Source: Moraxella catarrhalis | Lineage (GTDB): Bacteria; Pseudomonadota; Gammaproteobacteria; Pseudomonadales; Moraxellaceae | Length of the DNA: 64,000 nucleotides | Direction: 5' to 3' | Assembly (NCBI RefSeq): GCF_001656295.1 | Contig: NZ_LXHE01000002.1 | Span: forward strand, 248,001-312,000 | Part shown: piece after piece, positions 1-10,119 of the stretch | Numbering within the stretch: the first letter of the stretch is position 1 | Layout: each line of letters starts with the position of its first letter | The notes under the pieces: model-generated | Told to the model about the DNA's origin: nothing | The model's input: only the letters and a program-made list of their open reading frames with translations | Database searches by the model: none | Program-made: the position numbers and the translations under genes

Positions 1-1
1 T

Positions 2-1255
2 GTGACAGCGTTTGTGACATGGGCGCATGTTTGGATGGCGCTTGAGATGCTGTTTCATCCGATTAGATTTTGGGGAATTCGCATTCCTGGGATGCCTTTT
101 GGCTTAAAAGGCTTGGGCTGGCAGGGCATCGTGCCTGCCAAAGCCGGAAAAATCTCTGGGGTGATCGTTGATCAGACGCTCTCAAAGCTTGGTTCTTTGG
201 ATGAATTTTTTCAGGCGATGGAGCCTGAAGAGATGGCGGAGTTTATCACGGCCACTGTCGATAAAAACTTAGAAAATCTGATCGATGAAATCATGCTTGA
301 GCGTTCGTACACGCTATGGACGCACACGCCATACGCCATTCGACGCCGTATTTATGCCCATGTGCGCTCACGATTGGCTGTGACGATGAAGTCTTTGGTG
401 ATGGATTTGACTTATAATGTCGAATCGCTCGTAGATATGCGCGAGATGATCGTCTCTAAGATGGAAAACGACCGCAAGCTCATGGTGGATATGTTTTTGC
501 GCGTCGGCAAAAAAGAGATTAATTTTATTTGGAAAATCAGCGCACTGATTGGCTTTGGCTTCGGTGTGCTTCAGATGGCGATTTTTTATTTTGTGCCACA
601 GCATTGGACGGTGCCTTTTTTTGCGATGATTTGGGGGGCTTTGACCAACTGGATCGCCATATGGATGGTGTTTAATCCCGTTGAGCCAAAGACGGTTCCG
701 TTCATTCGCCTGTTTCGTTATGAGATGGTTAATAACCAAAAACGCGTGGTGTGGATGCGCCCGCATTGGCACAACTATTCTTGGCAAGGTGGTTTTATGA
801 AGCGTCAGGATGAGGTCTCAACTGTTTTTGCCGAAATTGTCGTCAATGAGCTTGTCACACTTGAAAATATCATGAATGAGATGATGTACGGCAGACGCGC
901 CCATCAGACGCGAGAACTGGTCAAATCACATCTGTACGGCATGCTAGAAGATCCTGTCGTCGCAACCACGCTCAAAGTGGGCATGGATGAGCGCAGTCTT
1001 GATAGCTTTAAAGATACTATTATTGATAAATCCATCGATGCAACGATGGTGCCTATTCGTGATCCCAAGCTCAATGTTTCTCGAGCAAATAAAATCTTTG
1101 GATTATTTGAAAGTCGCATTCGTGCCCTAACCCCTAAAGAGTTTCAAAATCTATTAAGACCTGCTTTCCAAGAAGATGAGATTACCTTAATTATCTTGGG
1201 TGGTATCACAGGATTTTTGGCAGGTTGGCTGCATTTGGTGATTGTCTTTTTTTAG
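2..1255 (+). CDS. DUF445 family membrane protein, 5'-truncated by the window edge
   Basis: This is the C-terminal part of a DUF445 (YheB/YjiN-like) inner-membrane protein. The visible protein opens with MLFHPIRFWGIRIPGMPFG, which in this family follows a first membrane helix, so the true start lies upstream and the first GTG is probably an internal valine. The middle is a long charged helical region. Membrane segments follow near residues 178-225, with another hydrophobic segment at the extreme C-terminus (ITLIILGGITGFLAGWLHLVIVFF). The molecular function of the family is unknown. It is followed by the ccm genes after about 180 bp that contain short tandem repeats, so cotranscription is uncertain. 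Family assignment is firm; function is not. Confidence 0.8.
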   Translation: MTAFVTWAHVWMALEMLFHPIRFWGIRIPGMPFGLKGLGWQGIVPAKAGKISGVIVDQTLSKLGSLDEFFQAMEPEEMAEFITATVDKNLENLIDEIMLERSYTLWTHTPYAIRRRIYAHVRSRLAVTMKSLVMDLTYNVESLVDMREMIVSKMENDRKLMVDMFLRVGKKEINFIWKISALIGFGFGVLQMAIFYFVPQHWTVPFFAMIWGALTNWIAIWMVFNPVEPKTVPFIRLFRYEMVNNQKRVVWMRPHWHNYSWQGGFMKRQDEVSTVFAEIVVNELVTLENIMNEMMYGRRAHQTRELVKSHLYGMLEDPVVATTLKVGMDERSLDSFKDTIIDKSIDATMVPIRDPKLNVSRANKIFGLFESRIRALTPKEFQNLLRPAFQEDEITLIILGGITGFLAGWLHLVIVFF

Positions 1256-1330
1256 TCAAATATCGTTGATTTGGTACATGTTACCAAGAATATCGCCATA
1301 TGAGTTATCTTGGAGTGGGTTGGTTCGTTT

Positions 1331-1384
1331 AACCGATAACAAGCTAACCAAGCTAACCGATAATAAGTTAACCGATAACAAGTT
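1331..1384. repeat. 15-bp tandem repeat upstream of ccmF
   Basis: Units of the form AACCGATAACAAGCT / AACCGATAATAAGTT / AACCGATAACAAGTT occur three times. A shortened 9-bp unit (AACCAAGCT) sits between the first and second. The array ends about 50 bp before the ccmF start. It is in the leader or promoter region, not in a gene. Confidence 0.8.
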
Positions 1385-1432
1385 AACATTAAAAAGCCCC
1401 GCAAAATTTTGCCAGCAAATGAGTGTTTTATT

Positions 1433-3457
1433 ATGCTAATAACAGAACTTGGATACTTTTCGCTATTGCTTGCGTTGGTACTTGCAATGCTACAAGCCAT
1501 TTTACCCGCCATCGGTGTTATCAAACATCAAGTACAGTGGCAAAGACTGGCACCAAGTCTAGCGATGGCGCAGTTTTTGGCGATGGCGGTGGCGTTTTTG
1601 GGCTTGGTCGCAGGGTTTTTGTACAATGACTTTAGCTTAATTTATGTGGCTAAGCATTCAAATAGCTTGATGCCTTGGTATTATAAGCTTTCTGCGACTT
1701 GGGGTGGGCATGAAGGCTCGCTGCTGCTTTGGATGACGATTTTGGCGACTTGGTGTATGTTGGTGTCTGTGTTGAGTCGCGGTCTACCACTGGATATGCG
1801 CGCGCGCGTGTTATCCATTTTGGGTGGTATTCAGGTAATGATGCTTGCGATGATGATTTTTACGTCATCGCCATTTGACCGTGTTTTGCCAAATTTACCT
1901 GTTGATGGTGCTGATTTAAATCCATTATTACAAGATCCTGGTCTGATTTTTCATCCACCCATGCTTTATATGGGTTATGTGGGTCTTGCAGTACCATTTG
2001 CGTTTTGTATGGCGGCATTATGGTCGGGCCGCTTAGATGCGGTTTGGACACGCTGGAGTCGCCCTTGGACATTGGTCGCATGGATATTTTTAACCTTAGG
2101 CATTGCTTTGGGTTCGTGGTGGGCATATTATGAATTGGGCTGGGGCGGTTGGTGGTTTTGGGATCCTGTCGAAAATGCATCACTCATGCCATGGCTTGCC
2201 GCTACGGCACTCATGCACTCGCTTGCGGTAACCGAAAAGCGCGGCGTATTTAAGGCATGGACGATGATGCTGGCGATTTTTGCCTTTGCACTATCTTTAC
2301 TTGGAACATTTCTGGTTCGCTCAGGGGTCATTACCTCCGTGCATTCGTTTGCAGCTGACCCAACCCGTGGTTTGGCTGTGCTGGCGATTTTAACAATCGT
2401 TATTGGATTTGGCTTATTAATGTTTGCATTGCGTGGTTGGAGATTGACTGTTGAAAGCAGCTACCGTCTCAAATCAAGAGAAACCATGTTGGTGGTCAAT
2501 AACTTAGTTTTGTTGGTTGCAACATTGGTCGTTTTATTGGGTACTTTATACCCCATCATTGCCGATTTTTTCAAATTAGGTCAAGTGTCTGTTGGTCCTC
2601 CGTATTTTAATGCATTATTTGTGCCGCTCACTTGGCTTTTGCTTGGATTTATGGGCGTTGGCGTTGTCATGCGTTATAAATACGATAGCCGCCCATTTTT
2701 AGCAACCTTAATGGCTTGTGCCATCGGTGCATTCGTACTTGGATCTGTGCTGGCTTATATGGTGTCTCAATTGGCAGAAGAGCCATTATTTGATTATGGT
2801 ATTTATATCTCTGGGATTTTATCGTTATGGGTGCTTATCTTTATTATCTTAGATATTAAAGATAAACTAAAGCATCATAAAGGTGGTATTTTTTCAGGCT
2901 TAGCTAAGCTTAGCCCAAGCTACTGGGGCATGCAAATTGCACATATTGGCGTGATTGTCTGTATGATGGGTGTGGCAGCGACCAGCAGTATGAGCATTGA
3001 AAAAGATGTTGCCATGACGGTGGGCGATAGCGTACATGTTCAAGGCTATGATTTTTATTTACAAGAATTTGAGATGATTCAAGGGGTCAATTATGATGCC
3101 ACTCAAGCGACCATCATTGTCAGACAACATGGTCAGCAAATTGCGGTATTATATCCCCAAAAGCGTGATTATGTTGTCAGTATGATGCCAATGACTGAAG
3201 TTGGTATTCGACCAAGTTTATTCAATGAAATGTATGTGGCGTTAGGTGAGCCAATCAGCACTCAAACAGGTCAAGTGGATATGAATACTTGGGCGGTGCG
3301 TGTATATGTCAAACCTATGGTACGCTGGATTTGGCTGGGTGCAATTATTATGGCTATCGGTGCATTCATCGCTATTTTGGATAAACGATATCGCATTTAC
3401 CAAACCAAATCTGGTAAATATTCATCAAAGTTCAACAAAACCATGACAAACCAATAA
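1433..3457 (+). CDS. ccmF: Cytochrome c heme lyase subunit CcmF
   Basis: CcmF is the large inner-membrane subunit of the System I heme lyase, which attaches heme to apocytochrome c in the periplasm. The protein has about 14 hydrophobic segments and the tryptophan-rich WWD signature WGGWWFWDPVENASL at residues 237-251. The ATG at 1433 was chosen because it gives the usual CcmF N-terminus (MLITELGYFSLLLALVLA); an in-frame TTG at 1409 would add eight atypical residues. The 674-aa length is normal. ccmG starts 21 bp downstream, followed by ccmH and ccmI, so this is the head of a ccmFGHI transcription unit. The ccmABCDE genes are not adjacent upstream, where a DUF445 gene is found instead. Confidence 0.96.
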   Translation: MLITELGYFSLLLALVLAMLQAILPAIGVIKHQVQWQRLAPSLAMAQFLAMAVAFLGLVAGFLYNDFSLIYVAKHSNSLMPWYYKLSATWGGHEGSLLLWMTILATWCMLVSVLSRGLPLDMRARVLSILGGIQVMMLAMMIFTSSPFDRVLPNLPVDGADLNPLLQDPGLIFHPPMLYMGYVGLAVPFAFCMAALWSGRLDAVWTRWSRPWTLVAWIFLTLGIALGSWWAYYELGWGGWWFWDPVENASLMPWLAATALMHSLAVTEKRGVFKAWTMMLAIFAFALSLLGTFLVRSGVITSVHSFAADPTRGLAVLAILTIVIGFGLLMFALRGWRLTVESSYRLKSRETMLVVNNLVLLVATLVVLLGTLYPIIADFFKLGQVSVGPPYFNALFVPLTWLLLGFMGVGVVMRYKYDSRPFLATLMACAIGAFVLGSVLAYMVSQLAEEPLFDYGIYISGILSLWVLIFIILDIKDKLKHHKGGIFSGLAKLSPSYWGMQIAHIGVIVCMMGVAATSSMSIEKDVAMTVGDSVHVQGYDFYLQEFEMIQGVNYDATQATIIVRQHGQQIAVLYPQKRDYVVSMMPMTEVGIRPSLFNEMYVALGEPISTQTGQVDMNTWAVRVYVKPMVRWIWLGAIIMAIGAFIAILDKRYRIYQTKSGKYSSKFNKTMTNQ

Positions 3458-3478
3458 AACCATCAAAGGAGTATTATC

Positions 3479-4069
3479 ATGGCAAAACCCAATAAACGCT
3501 TGATGTTGTTTATTATCCCGCTGATTATCTTTATGATACTGGTGGTGATGTTCTTTATGCGACTTGGTAAGCCGACAGAGATTAATACCAGTCGTTTGGT
3601 GGGCAATCCCTTGCCAAGCTTAAGCTTACCCTTATTATCCGATACCACACGCACAATCACCAAGGCAGACTTTCCAGATACGCCATTTATTTTAAATGTT
3701 TGGGGTTCGTGGTGTTTGACCTGCCATGCTGAGCATCCATTTTTGCTTAAGTTGCATGAGCAAGGCGTTCCCATTATTGGTGTTAATTATAAAGATGAGC
3801 TGTCTGAAGCGTTGGCATATTTAAATAAAAATCAAGATCCGTTTGTTTATTCTGTGCAGGATTTTACGGGTGATTTTGCTCTTGATTTGGGGTTGATGGG
3901 TGCACCTGAAAGCTATGTTGTGGGGACAGATGGCATTGTTTATAAACATATTATTGGTGAGATTGGTGAAAAAAATTGGGCTAGTATTCAACGCTGTTTG
4001 ACAGCAGTTGCCGATGATGGTTTATCTGATGCCAAAAAAATTAAAGCCTGCCATAAGGATGATTCATGA
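3479..4069 (+). CDS. ccmG: Thiol:disulfide interchange protein CcmG/DsbE
   Basis: CcmG is a membrane-anchored periplasmic thioredoxin-like reductant that keeps the heme-binding cysteines of apocytochrome c reduced. There is an N-terminal anchor at about residues 8-26. The thioredoxin fold carries the redox motif WCLTC (C79 and C82) in the context NVWGSWCLTCHAEHPF, typical of DsbE. Length is 196 aa. A good ribosome binding site (AAAGGAG) precedes the ATG. Its stop overlaps the ccmH start by four bases (ATGA), which suggests translational coupling. Confidence 0.95.
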   Translation: MAKPNKRLMLFIIPLIIFMILVVMFFMRLGKPTEINTSRLVGNPLPSLSLPLLSDTTRTITKADFPDTPFILNVWGSWCLTCHAEHPFLLKLHEQGVPIIGVNYKDELSEALAYLNKNQDPFVYSVQDFTGDFALDLGLMGAPESYVVGTDGIVYKHIIGEIGEKNWASIQRCLTAVADDGLSDAKKIKACHKDDS

Positions 4070-4581
4070 ACTTGCGTGCTTTGATGATGGTATTGGTGAT
4101 TGGTGTATCAACTGCTGCTGCCGCAAGCTTTGAGCTGTATGAATTTGATTCACCCCAGCAAGAGGCTCAGTATCGAGTACTCATCGAAGAGTTGCGTTGC
4201 CCAAAATGCCAAAATCAAAATTTGGCAGGCTCAGATGCACCCATCGCCCAAGACTTAAAACAAAAAACCTATGAAATGGTCAAAGATGGTCGCAGTGATG
4301 CTGAGATTCGTAATTATATGTTTGAGCGTTATGGAGATTTTATCAGCTATAAGCCGCCTGTGCGTCCATCTACATGGATTTTATGGTTTTTTCCACCCAT
4401 ACTTTTATTACTTTTGCTGTTGGGCTGGATTTATAAAGTCAAAAAAGGTCGTTCTTGGTCTAAGCAAATCCCCACAAGTCATGCACCTTTATCTGCTGGT
4501 GAAGAAGCAAAACTTAAAAAAATCTTGGCACATCATCAAAATAAATCGTTGGATGGCAGTGATTCAAAACCAACAAAATAA
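4066..4581 (+). CDS. ccmH: Cytochrome c maturation protein CcmH (N-terminal type)
   Basis: CcmH belongs to the CcmH/CycL/NrfF family of periplasmic thiol oxidoreductases that work with CcmG and CcmF on apocytochrome c. It has a signal sequence (residues 1-20) and the family motif RCPKCQ (R44-Q49, with C45 and C48), followed by NQNLAGSDAPIAQDL. One transmembrane anchor lies near residues 105-125. The C-terminal tail is charged and cytoplasmic. The TPR half of E. coli CcmH is encoded separately by the next gene, ccmI, as in many proteobacteria. Confidence 0.95.
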   Translation: MNLRALMMVLVIGVSTAAAASFELYEFDSPQQEAQYRVLIEELRCPKCQNQNLAGSDAPIAQDLKQKTYEMVKDGRSDAEIRNYMFERYGDFISYKPPVRPSTWILWFFPPILLLLLLLGWIYKVKKGRSWSKQIPTSHAPLSAGEEAKLKKILAHHQNKSLDGSDSKPTK

Positions 4582-4590
4582 GGCATCAAT

Positions 4591-5853
4591 ATGACACCAA
4601 GTTTAATTTTATTTTTTTCATTGTGTGCTGTTTTGACGGTATTGTTATCTTTGGTAGTCATTCTACCTTGGCGAAAAGTTGGCGTATCATCTGATAATCA
4701 ACTGATGGCGATTAATGTGCAGATTTTTGGTGAACGCATTGCTGAGCTTGATGCTGATAAAGCGGTAGGGGTTATTGATGAGGCATCTTATCAAACCCAA
4801 ATCACCGAACTAAAACGCCAGCTGATAGATGCCCAAACGACGACAGAAGCACAAACGCCCGTTGGTATCAAAGGGCGTGCAATTATCATAATTTGGATTC
4901 CGATATTGGTTGTTATTGCTTATGTGATGACCGCCGATCGCACGGCAGTTTTTACACTTTGGCAAGCTCAAGATAAAGTCGGTCAAGTGGCAGATGATTT
5001 ATTAACTGGTAAGATTGATGTACCGCCTGAATGGGCAGCTAAAGAGTCAACAGCACTGATTAGTGCCATGCAAACCAATGTGCATCGCCATGCCGATGAT
5101 GCCAATCGCTGGATGCGTTTATCTGAGCTATTTATGATGCTCGAAGCACAGCCACAAGCATTAGAAGCATTGGCACGAGCCAATCGTTTACAGCCTGATA
5201 ATGAAGAAATTGCATTGACTTATGCACAGACCAATTTTTTTATCAATGAAGGCAGAATGGATGCAACAACGCATAAGATTTTAACCAAAATCTTAACCCA
5301 AACACCCAATCATGAAGGTGCCATGATGATGATGGCAATGGGTGAGGTGCGTGCAGGTAATTATCCTAATGCCAAAGCATGGATTGCCAGATTACGCTCA
5401 AGTTTGATGGCACGCTCAGGTGACCACAGTGAAGCTTTGGCAAGTTTGGATAAATTGGTTGAAAACATCGATCGCCAGCAAGCTGCCGCTGCTCAAGGTG
5501 TCACGGTGGGCGTCAGCCTGTCGCCTGCGCTTGTGGATCAGCTAAGACCAGATGACGTGCTGTTTGTCTCTATTAGTGGGCAATCAGGCGGCGCACCTTA
5601 TGCCGTCAAAAAACTGCCAGCCAGTGAGCTTATGAGCCAACAAGCAGTTAGTGTGACACTGAGTGATATGGATGCCATGATGCCAACTCGCACCCTGTCA
5701 GCAGGGCGAGACGCAGGCGCGGTACTGGTCGTCAATGCACGGATCAGTCATTCGGGTAATGCTGTCTCTGAGTCTGGGGATTTGGCTGCCAACCCCATTG
5801 TCTTGGATAAGCAAACCGAAGTATCTTTGACGATTTCTCAAATCGTACCATAA
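4591..5853 (+). CDS. ccmI: Cytochrome c maturation TPR protein CcmI
   Basis: CcmI (CycH) chaperones apocytochrome c and presents it to the CcmFH heme lyase. The protein has an N-terminal membrane helix (residues 4-24), a cytoplasmic loop with a helical CcmI-type N-terminal domain, and a second membrane helix near residue 95-113. A TPR region covers roughly 150-290 (for example RWMRLSELFMMLEAQPQALEALARANRLQPDNEE). The last 120 residues form a beta-rich periplasmic domain. It is 9 bp downstream of ccmH and is the last gene of the unit; a strong hairpin follows its stop. Confidence 0.92.
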   Translation: MTPSLILFFSLCAVLTVLLSLVVILPWRKVGVSSDNQLMAINVQIFGERIAELDADKAVGVIDEASYQTQITELKRQLIDAQTTTEAQTPVGIKGRAIIIIWIPILVVIAYVMTADRTAVFTLWQAQDKVGQVADDLLTGKIDVPPEWAAKESTALISAMQTNVHRHADDANRWMRLSELFMMLEAQPQALEALARANRLQPDNEEIALTYAQTNFFINEGRMDATTHKILTKILTQTPNHEGAMMMMAMGEVRAGNYPNAKAWIARLRSSLMARSGDHSEALASLDKLVENIDRQQAAAAQGVTVGVSLSPALVDQLRPDDVLFVSISGQSGGAPYAVKKLPASELMSQQAVSVTLSDMDAMMPTRTLSAGRDAGAVLVVNARISHSGNAVSESGDLAANPIVLDKQTEVSLTISQIVP

Positions 5854-5861
5854 CATATTTT

Positions 5862-5891
5862 TAAGCCCAATATTGATCAATATTGGGCTTA
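5862..5891. terminator. Terminator after ccmI
   Basis: A perfect 30-bp palindrome with 15-bp arms (TAAGCCCAATATTGA and its complement) begins 8 bp after the ccmI stop. No long T-run follows on the plus strand, but the stem is strong and placed to end the ccmFGHI transcript. Confidence 0.7.
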
Positions 5892-6030
5892 TTGATGATA
5901 GCTATTTTGAAAGTCTTAGTCGATATTTTTTACCAAAATACTCAAAAGACCAGTGATGACAGTCAGTTGAATTGGTAAATACAAATATTCACAAAAACTT
6001 GTGATTTCATTGGATTTTGTGATAAAAAAC

Positions 6031-6059
6031 TTGAACAATTCATCAATGTGCTTTATAGT
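6031..6059 (+). promoter_or_regulatory. Probable sigma-70 promoter of adk
   Basis: TTGAAC at 6031-6036 and TATAGT at 6054-6059 are separated by 17 bp. This predicts transcription starting near 6066, about 55 bp before the adk start codon. The site was found by eye against the sigma-70 consensus. Confidence 0.6.
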
Positions 6060-6075
6060 ACAATCAGTTAACTAA

Positions 6076-6777
<702 letters not shown>

Positions 6778-6794
6778 TACCAAGCAGCTTTAAC

Positions 6795-6835
6795 AACAAA
6801 GCCCATAATTCACAGTTTTGATTATGGGCTTTGTT
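6795..6835. terminator. Bidirectional terminator between adk and the convergent hydrolase gene
   Basis: The 15-bp arms AACAAAGCCCATAAT and ATTATGGGCTTTGTT flank an 11-bp loop. It lies between two convergent genes and would work on both strands. Confidence 0.8.
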
Positions 6836-6862
6836 ATATCTGTCAAATGAGCTTTAATCTGA

Positions 6863-9028
6863 TCAGTGTTCCAAATGCTCATGTAAAATCTTACGCAGCT
6901 GTACAATGGTTTTTGGGTTTTCGTGGATATTGTGCCTGCCTTCAATGATGATCTCTGAAGCTGCGCCCTCAAGATGCGAGCTGGCATAAGGCACAATGCC
7001 ATCAGAAATGGCGCCGCCCACGGTATCATTGGAGTTATTTTCAGAGTGGCTAATGCCAGTATTATTGCCGACGATGGTGTGATAGCGCACAGAGGGGCTG
7101 ATCTGTACATCTTTAGTCAGTGCGACAAAAGATGAGCGATCCGACAGCTGACTTGCACCATTTTGTAGATATAATGAGCCCAAAAAACTTTGTGACTGAA
7201 CATCATCGGTCAGTGCTGCACCTAAAGATCTGGTAAAGTCAACGGGTAGCTTGATGATCCGCCGAGCGGCACGAGTAAACCAGCGATCTGCATAATCTGT
7301 TCCACGATGAGGTGCAGATAAGAAAACCGCCTCATCAATTTGTGGTAATGATGTTAATTTTAGCCGCTCAGAAATGGTATGACGCTGATCTGAGGGTAAA
7401 TCATTGATCAGTTTGAACTGCTTTTTATCATCCAGTGTGACCAGCGCATCGGTCAAATTGGTATCAGAAACCAGCATTCTAGATATCACACCGCCCATAC
7501 TGTGCCCAATGAGCACGGCATTTTTGCTGGCTTGGTCTTGCCCGTGCGGATCGAGCTTGCTAAATGTATGGCGAATCAGCTCATGGATTTGATAGCGATT
7601 CTCCAAGATGGGCAAGTTGGTAGAATAAGCAATTTGCCAAACCTGATAATGCTGATTGAGCTTAGGATCCGTCATCAGGGTATTGGTAAGATTCACCCAA
7701 GTGGCAGGGCTTGATGCCAAACCATGCAGCATAATGATGACTTTTTGGTCAGGATTATACGGTTTGAGCATAAATAGTTCAGGTAAAGCGATGGCATCAG
7801 AACGAGAAATCATATTCATCAGCGAGACTTGCCTGAGCTGATTTTCAGCCAGCCATAAAGCATAGCCCGCTGAAAAATTTGCTGTCAAAGGATATGATGT
7901 ATCGCCGATTTTGACATGAGTGTTATTGCTTGGATTAAAAAAATACGCATGAAATTCATGTGATGACAGCACTTCATCGATGGTCTTGCCTGTAGGTTCG
8001 ATGATGGCGGTGAGCTGAACATGCCCAACATTGTGAATGCGATCATCTAAAGCTTTATTGGGTGCAAGATTTTTTAGATTACGGGCACTGGCAGTATGTC
8101 GATCATTGATGGCGCCAACGAAACTGACACCAAGCCCTGAGCGTCTGGTATTGACATCCAAATCCACCAATCTAGAATCATAAGCAGAAATCACCTCAGA
8201 AAACAGCTCACTGCTGCGTTCATGCTTTTTAAGTTCGCTTGCCAAAAAGTCACGAGCGCCAACAGACATGTGTAGGGTATTTTGACCGCGGTCGTTAGTG
8301 CTGATACGGCTAATTCTCAGCTGATTGTAGACAGGCTCTAACTGTTCCGCTGATAACACATCTTGGAATTTGGCGTCATAAAACGCGCCATTGTCTCTGC
8401 GATAAATTTGAGTGATCAAATCATTAATGGCAAGATGATACAAATCCAGTGTCCGAACATCTGACTCTCTGGGAATCAAAGAAGGATTGCTGTCACCACC
8501 TAAGCTGTGATAAAACAAATAAGCATAGCTGTATTTGAGCGTCTGATAAAGCGCATCTCGATATTGGGCATGGCACTCAGTACGAGCTTTAAGCTTGTTC
8601 TCAACGGTATCTTCACTATTGGGCGAATTGGCATAATAAGGATCAATAGGCGGTCTGGCAAGCTCAATGCGGCAAGCGTCCTTGGCGATGAGATTCTCAG
8701 CATGTGTATAATACAGCTCGCTAAATACAGACAACTGTAAACGGTTGGGCGTCTCGATCAAAAAAATTGATCGTACATCATCAATACAGGCTTCAAAATC
8801 CGCCATACAGCTTTCTTGGGTATGACCTGACGAAACCAAAATAGATTGTGTCGCCGCACTGACACGACCGTTTGTAATGATACTGCTTCTTGTTTTTTCA
8901 AGTAATTTGGCAGGTGTCTGTTTGGGCGGTATAAGCGTATGACAAGCACTCAAAATAATCATTAAGCTGGCAGGCAGTAAAAGCTTACCTAAGCGTAATT
9001 TACTTGGTTTTATTGATAAAGTCTGCAT
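6863..9028 (-). CDS. Large lipoprotein alpha/beta hydrolase (esterase/lipase-like)
   Basis: A 721-aa predicted lipoprotein esterase or lipase. The signal peptide ends in the lipobox LSAC (C29). The N-terminal 400 residues are a poorly recognised region. The C-terminal third is an alpha/beta hydrolase, with an oxyanion segment (MLHGLASSPATW, about residue 432) and the nucleophile elbow GHSMGG (S510). A probable catalytic histidine lies in GRHNIHENPK close to the C-terminus (about H699 or H702). The elbow and the GLASSP loop resemble PGAP1-like and triacylglycerol lipases. It is likely anchored in the outer membrane. The substrate cannot be told from sequence. It stands alone and faces adk. Confidence 0.8.
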   Translation of the reverse strand: MQTLSIKPSKLRLGKLLLPASLMIILSACHTLIPPKQTPAKLLEKTRSSIITNGRVSAATQSILVSSGHTQESCMADFEACIDDVRSIFLIETPNRLQLSVFSELYYTHAENLIAKDACRIELARPPIDPYYANSPNSEDTVENKLKARTECHAQYRDALYQTLKYSYAYLFYHSLGGDSNPSLIPRESDVRTLDLYHLAINDLITQIYRRDNGAFYDAKFQDVLSAEQLEPVYNQLRISRISTNDRGQNTLHMSVGARDFLASELKKHERSSELFSEVISAYDSRLVDLDVNTRRSGLGVSFVGAINDRHTASARNLKNLAPNKALDDRIHNVGHVQLTAIIEPTGKTIDEVLSSHEFHAYFFNPSNNTHVKIGDTSYPLTANFSAGYALWLAENQLRQVSLMNMISRSDAIALPELFMLKPYNPDQKVIIMLHGLASSPATWVNLTNTLMTDPKLNQHYQVWQIAYSTNLPILENRYQIHELIRHTFSKLDPHGQDQASKNAVLIGHSMGGVISRMLVSDTNLTDALVTLDDKKQFKLINDLPSDQRHTISERLKLTSLPQIDEAVFLSAPHRGTDYADRWFTRAARRIIKLPVDFTRSLGAALTDDVQSQSFLGSLYLQNGASQLSDRSSFVALTKDVQISPSVRYHTIVGNNTGISHSENNSNDTVGGAISDGIVPYASSHLEGAASEIIIEGRHNIHENPKTIVQLRKILHEHLEH

Positions 9029-9099
9029 AGATTTCTCTGGTGAGGCGTATGGCAGATCGTCAGTTAGATCAGCTAAAATCAGTCAAGGCTTTATCATAA

Positions 9100-9133
9100 T
9101 AAAAAAAATCCGTACAATCAAGAGACTGTACGG
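9100..9133 (-). terminator. Rho-independent terminator of the TPR protein gene (minus strand)
   Basis: The arms CCGTACA (9110-9116) and TGTACGG (9127-9133) form a hairpin. On the minus strand it is followed by an eight-T run (9101-9108), the classic intrinsic terminator layout for the gene ending at 9158. Confidence 0.75.
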
Positions 9134-9157
9134 AGGATAATATGACTCACAAACTCA

Positions 9158-9982
9158 TTATTTGATGGGTTTGACATGAATGTCATCATCTTTGATGTTC
9201 CAAATATAATAACCACCGTTGTCAACAATACGAACTTGTTCAGCAATTTGCTCGTTATTAGGATGTTTGGCAGCCAAAGTACGCAAGCGTTTGAGTGCTG
9301 CTGTGCGATTGTCATTCAACAAATCTGCTTGAGCGATGCTTTGTTCAGCCTCAACATTGCCCATTGAAACCGCCTTATCCAAATACTTACGACCTTCTTT
9401 AAAACCACCTGATTCAGACAGCATAATCCCAAATAGCAGATTGGCTTCAAGGTCATCTGGTTTTAATTGTAAGGCTTTTTGCATGTATGTGCCTGCACGA
9501 ACCGTATAGGTTGTACCAAGATTAAGATTTCTTGCGATACCGTTTAATTTAGCGGCACGAATGACAACATCAAATGACGCATCAGACACGCTGGCATAAG
9601 GTTCAATCCAATCTGACAGATGTTTGACATTTTCTGTCGTGATATATTCAGCGGTACGATTTGGGAAATTGGTTGGATAATGGCGAGCATTTGGAGCGAC
9701 ATCATCCAAAAACTCATCAATCAAAGTAACATCTAAAATGACAGTGCCTGTGGTATTGGCGGCAATGGTAACAGTGGGGATATTTTTGATTTCTGTGATT
9801 AAAATATTGGGCGCAGGCAGACCTTGCACGATTGTTTGTAGTAAATCAGCAGTACCAGCACGAGCCGTGATCGTTTCGGTGATTTCACCACGCATAGTTG
9901 GGCTTTGATAAGTGGTATTGGCTGTGGCGACAGAGCCAAACATGACGCCACAAATTGATAGAGCAAGTGCTAATTTTTTCAT
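9158..9982 (-). CDS. Periplasmic TPR-repeat protein of unknown function
   Basis: A 274-aa predicted secreted protein. The ATG at 9982 was preferred over the in-frame ATG four codons upstream because it has a GGA-type ribosome binding site and starts directly with a classical signal peptide (MKKLALALSICGVMFGSVATA). The middle is unrecognised. Residues about 165-260 form TPR-like helical repeats (MQKALQLKPDDLEANLLFG, GRKYLDKAVSMGNVEAE, ALKRLRTLAAKHPNNEQIAEQ), which suggests protein-protein contacts in the periplasm. It is a monocistronic unit with its own terminator. The function is not known. Confidence 0.75.
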   Translation of the reverse strand: MKKLALALSICGVMFGSVATANTTYQSPTMRGEITETITARAGTADLLQTIVQGLPAPNILITEIKNIPTVTIAANTTGTVILDVTLIDEFLDDVAPNARHYPTNFPNRTAEYITTENVKHLSDWIEPYASVSDASFDVVIRAAKLNGIARNLNLGTTYTVRAGTYMQKALQLKPDDLEANLLFGIMLSESGGFKEGRKYLDKAVSMGNVEAEQSIAQADLLNDNRTAALKRLRTLAAKHPNNEQIAEQVRIVDNGGYYIWNIKDDDIHVKPIK

Positions 9983-10119
9983 AAAAACATCCATAAACTA
10001 TAAATTATAACCCTGTGACGGGACGAAATTGATCAAATCATAGCAGATTTCATGCTGCTTCAGGGTAACGATTTACAAAAATTTGCATAAAATCTTACCC
10101 TTTTGTTGCAAATTGAAAA

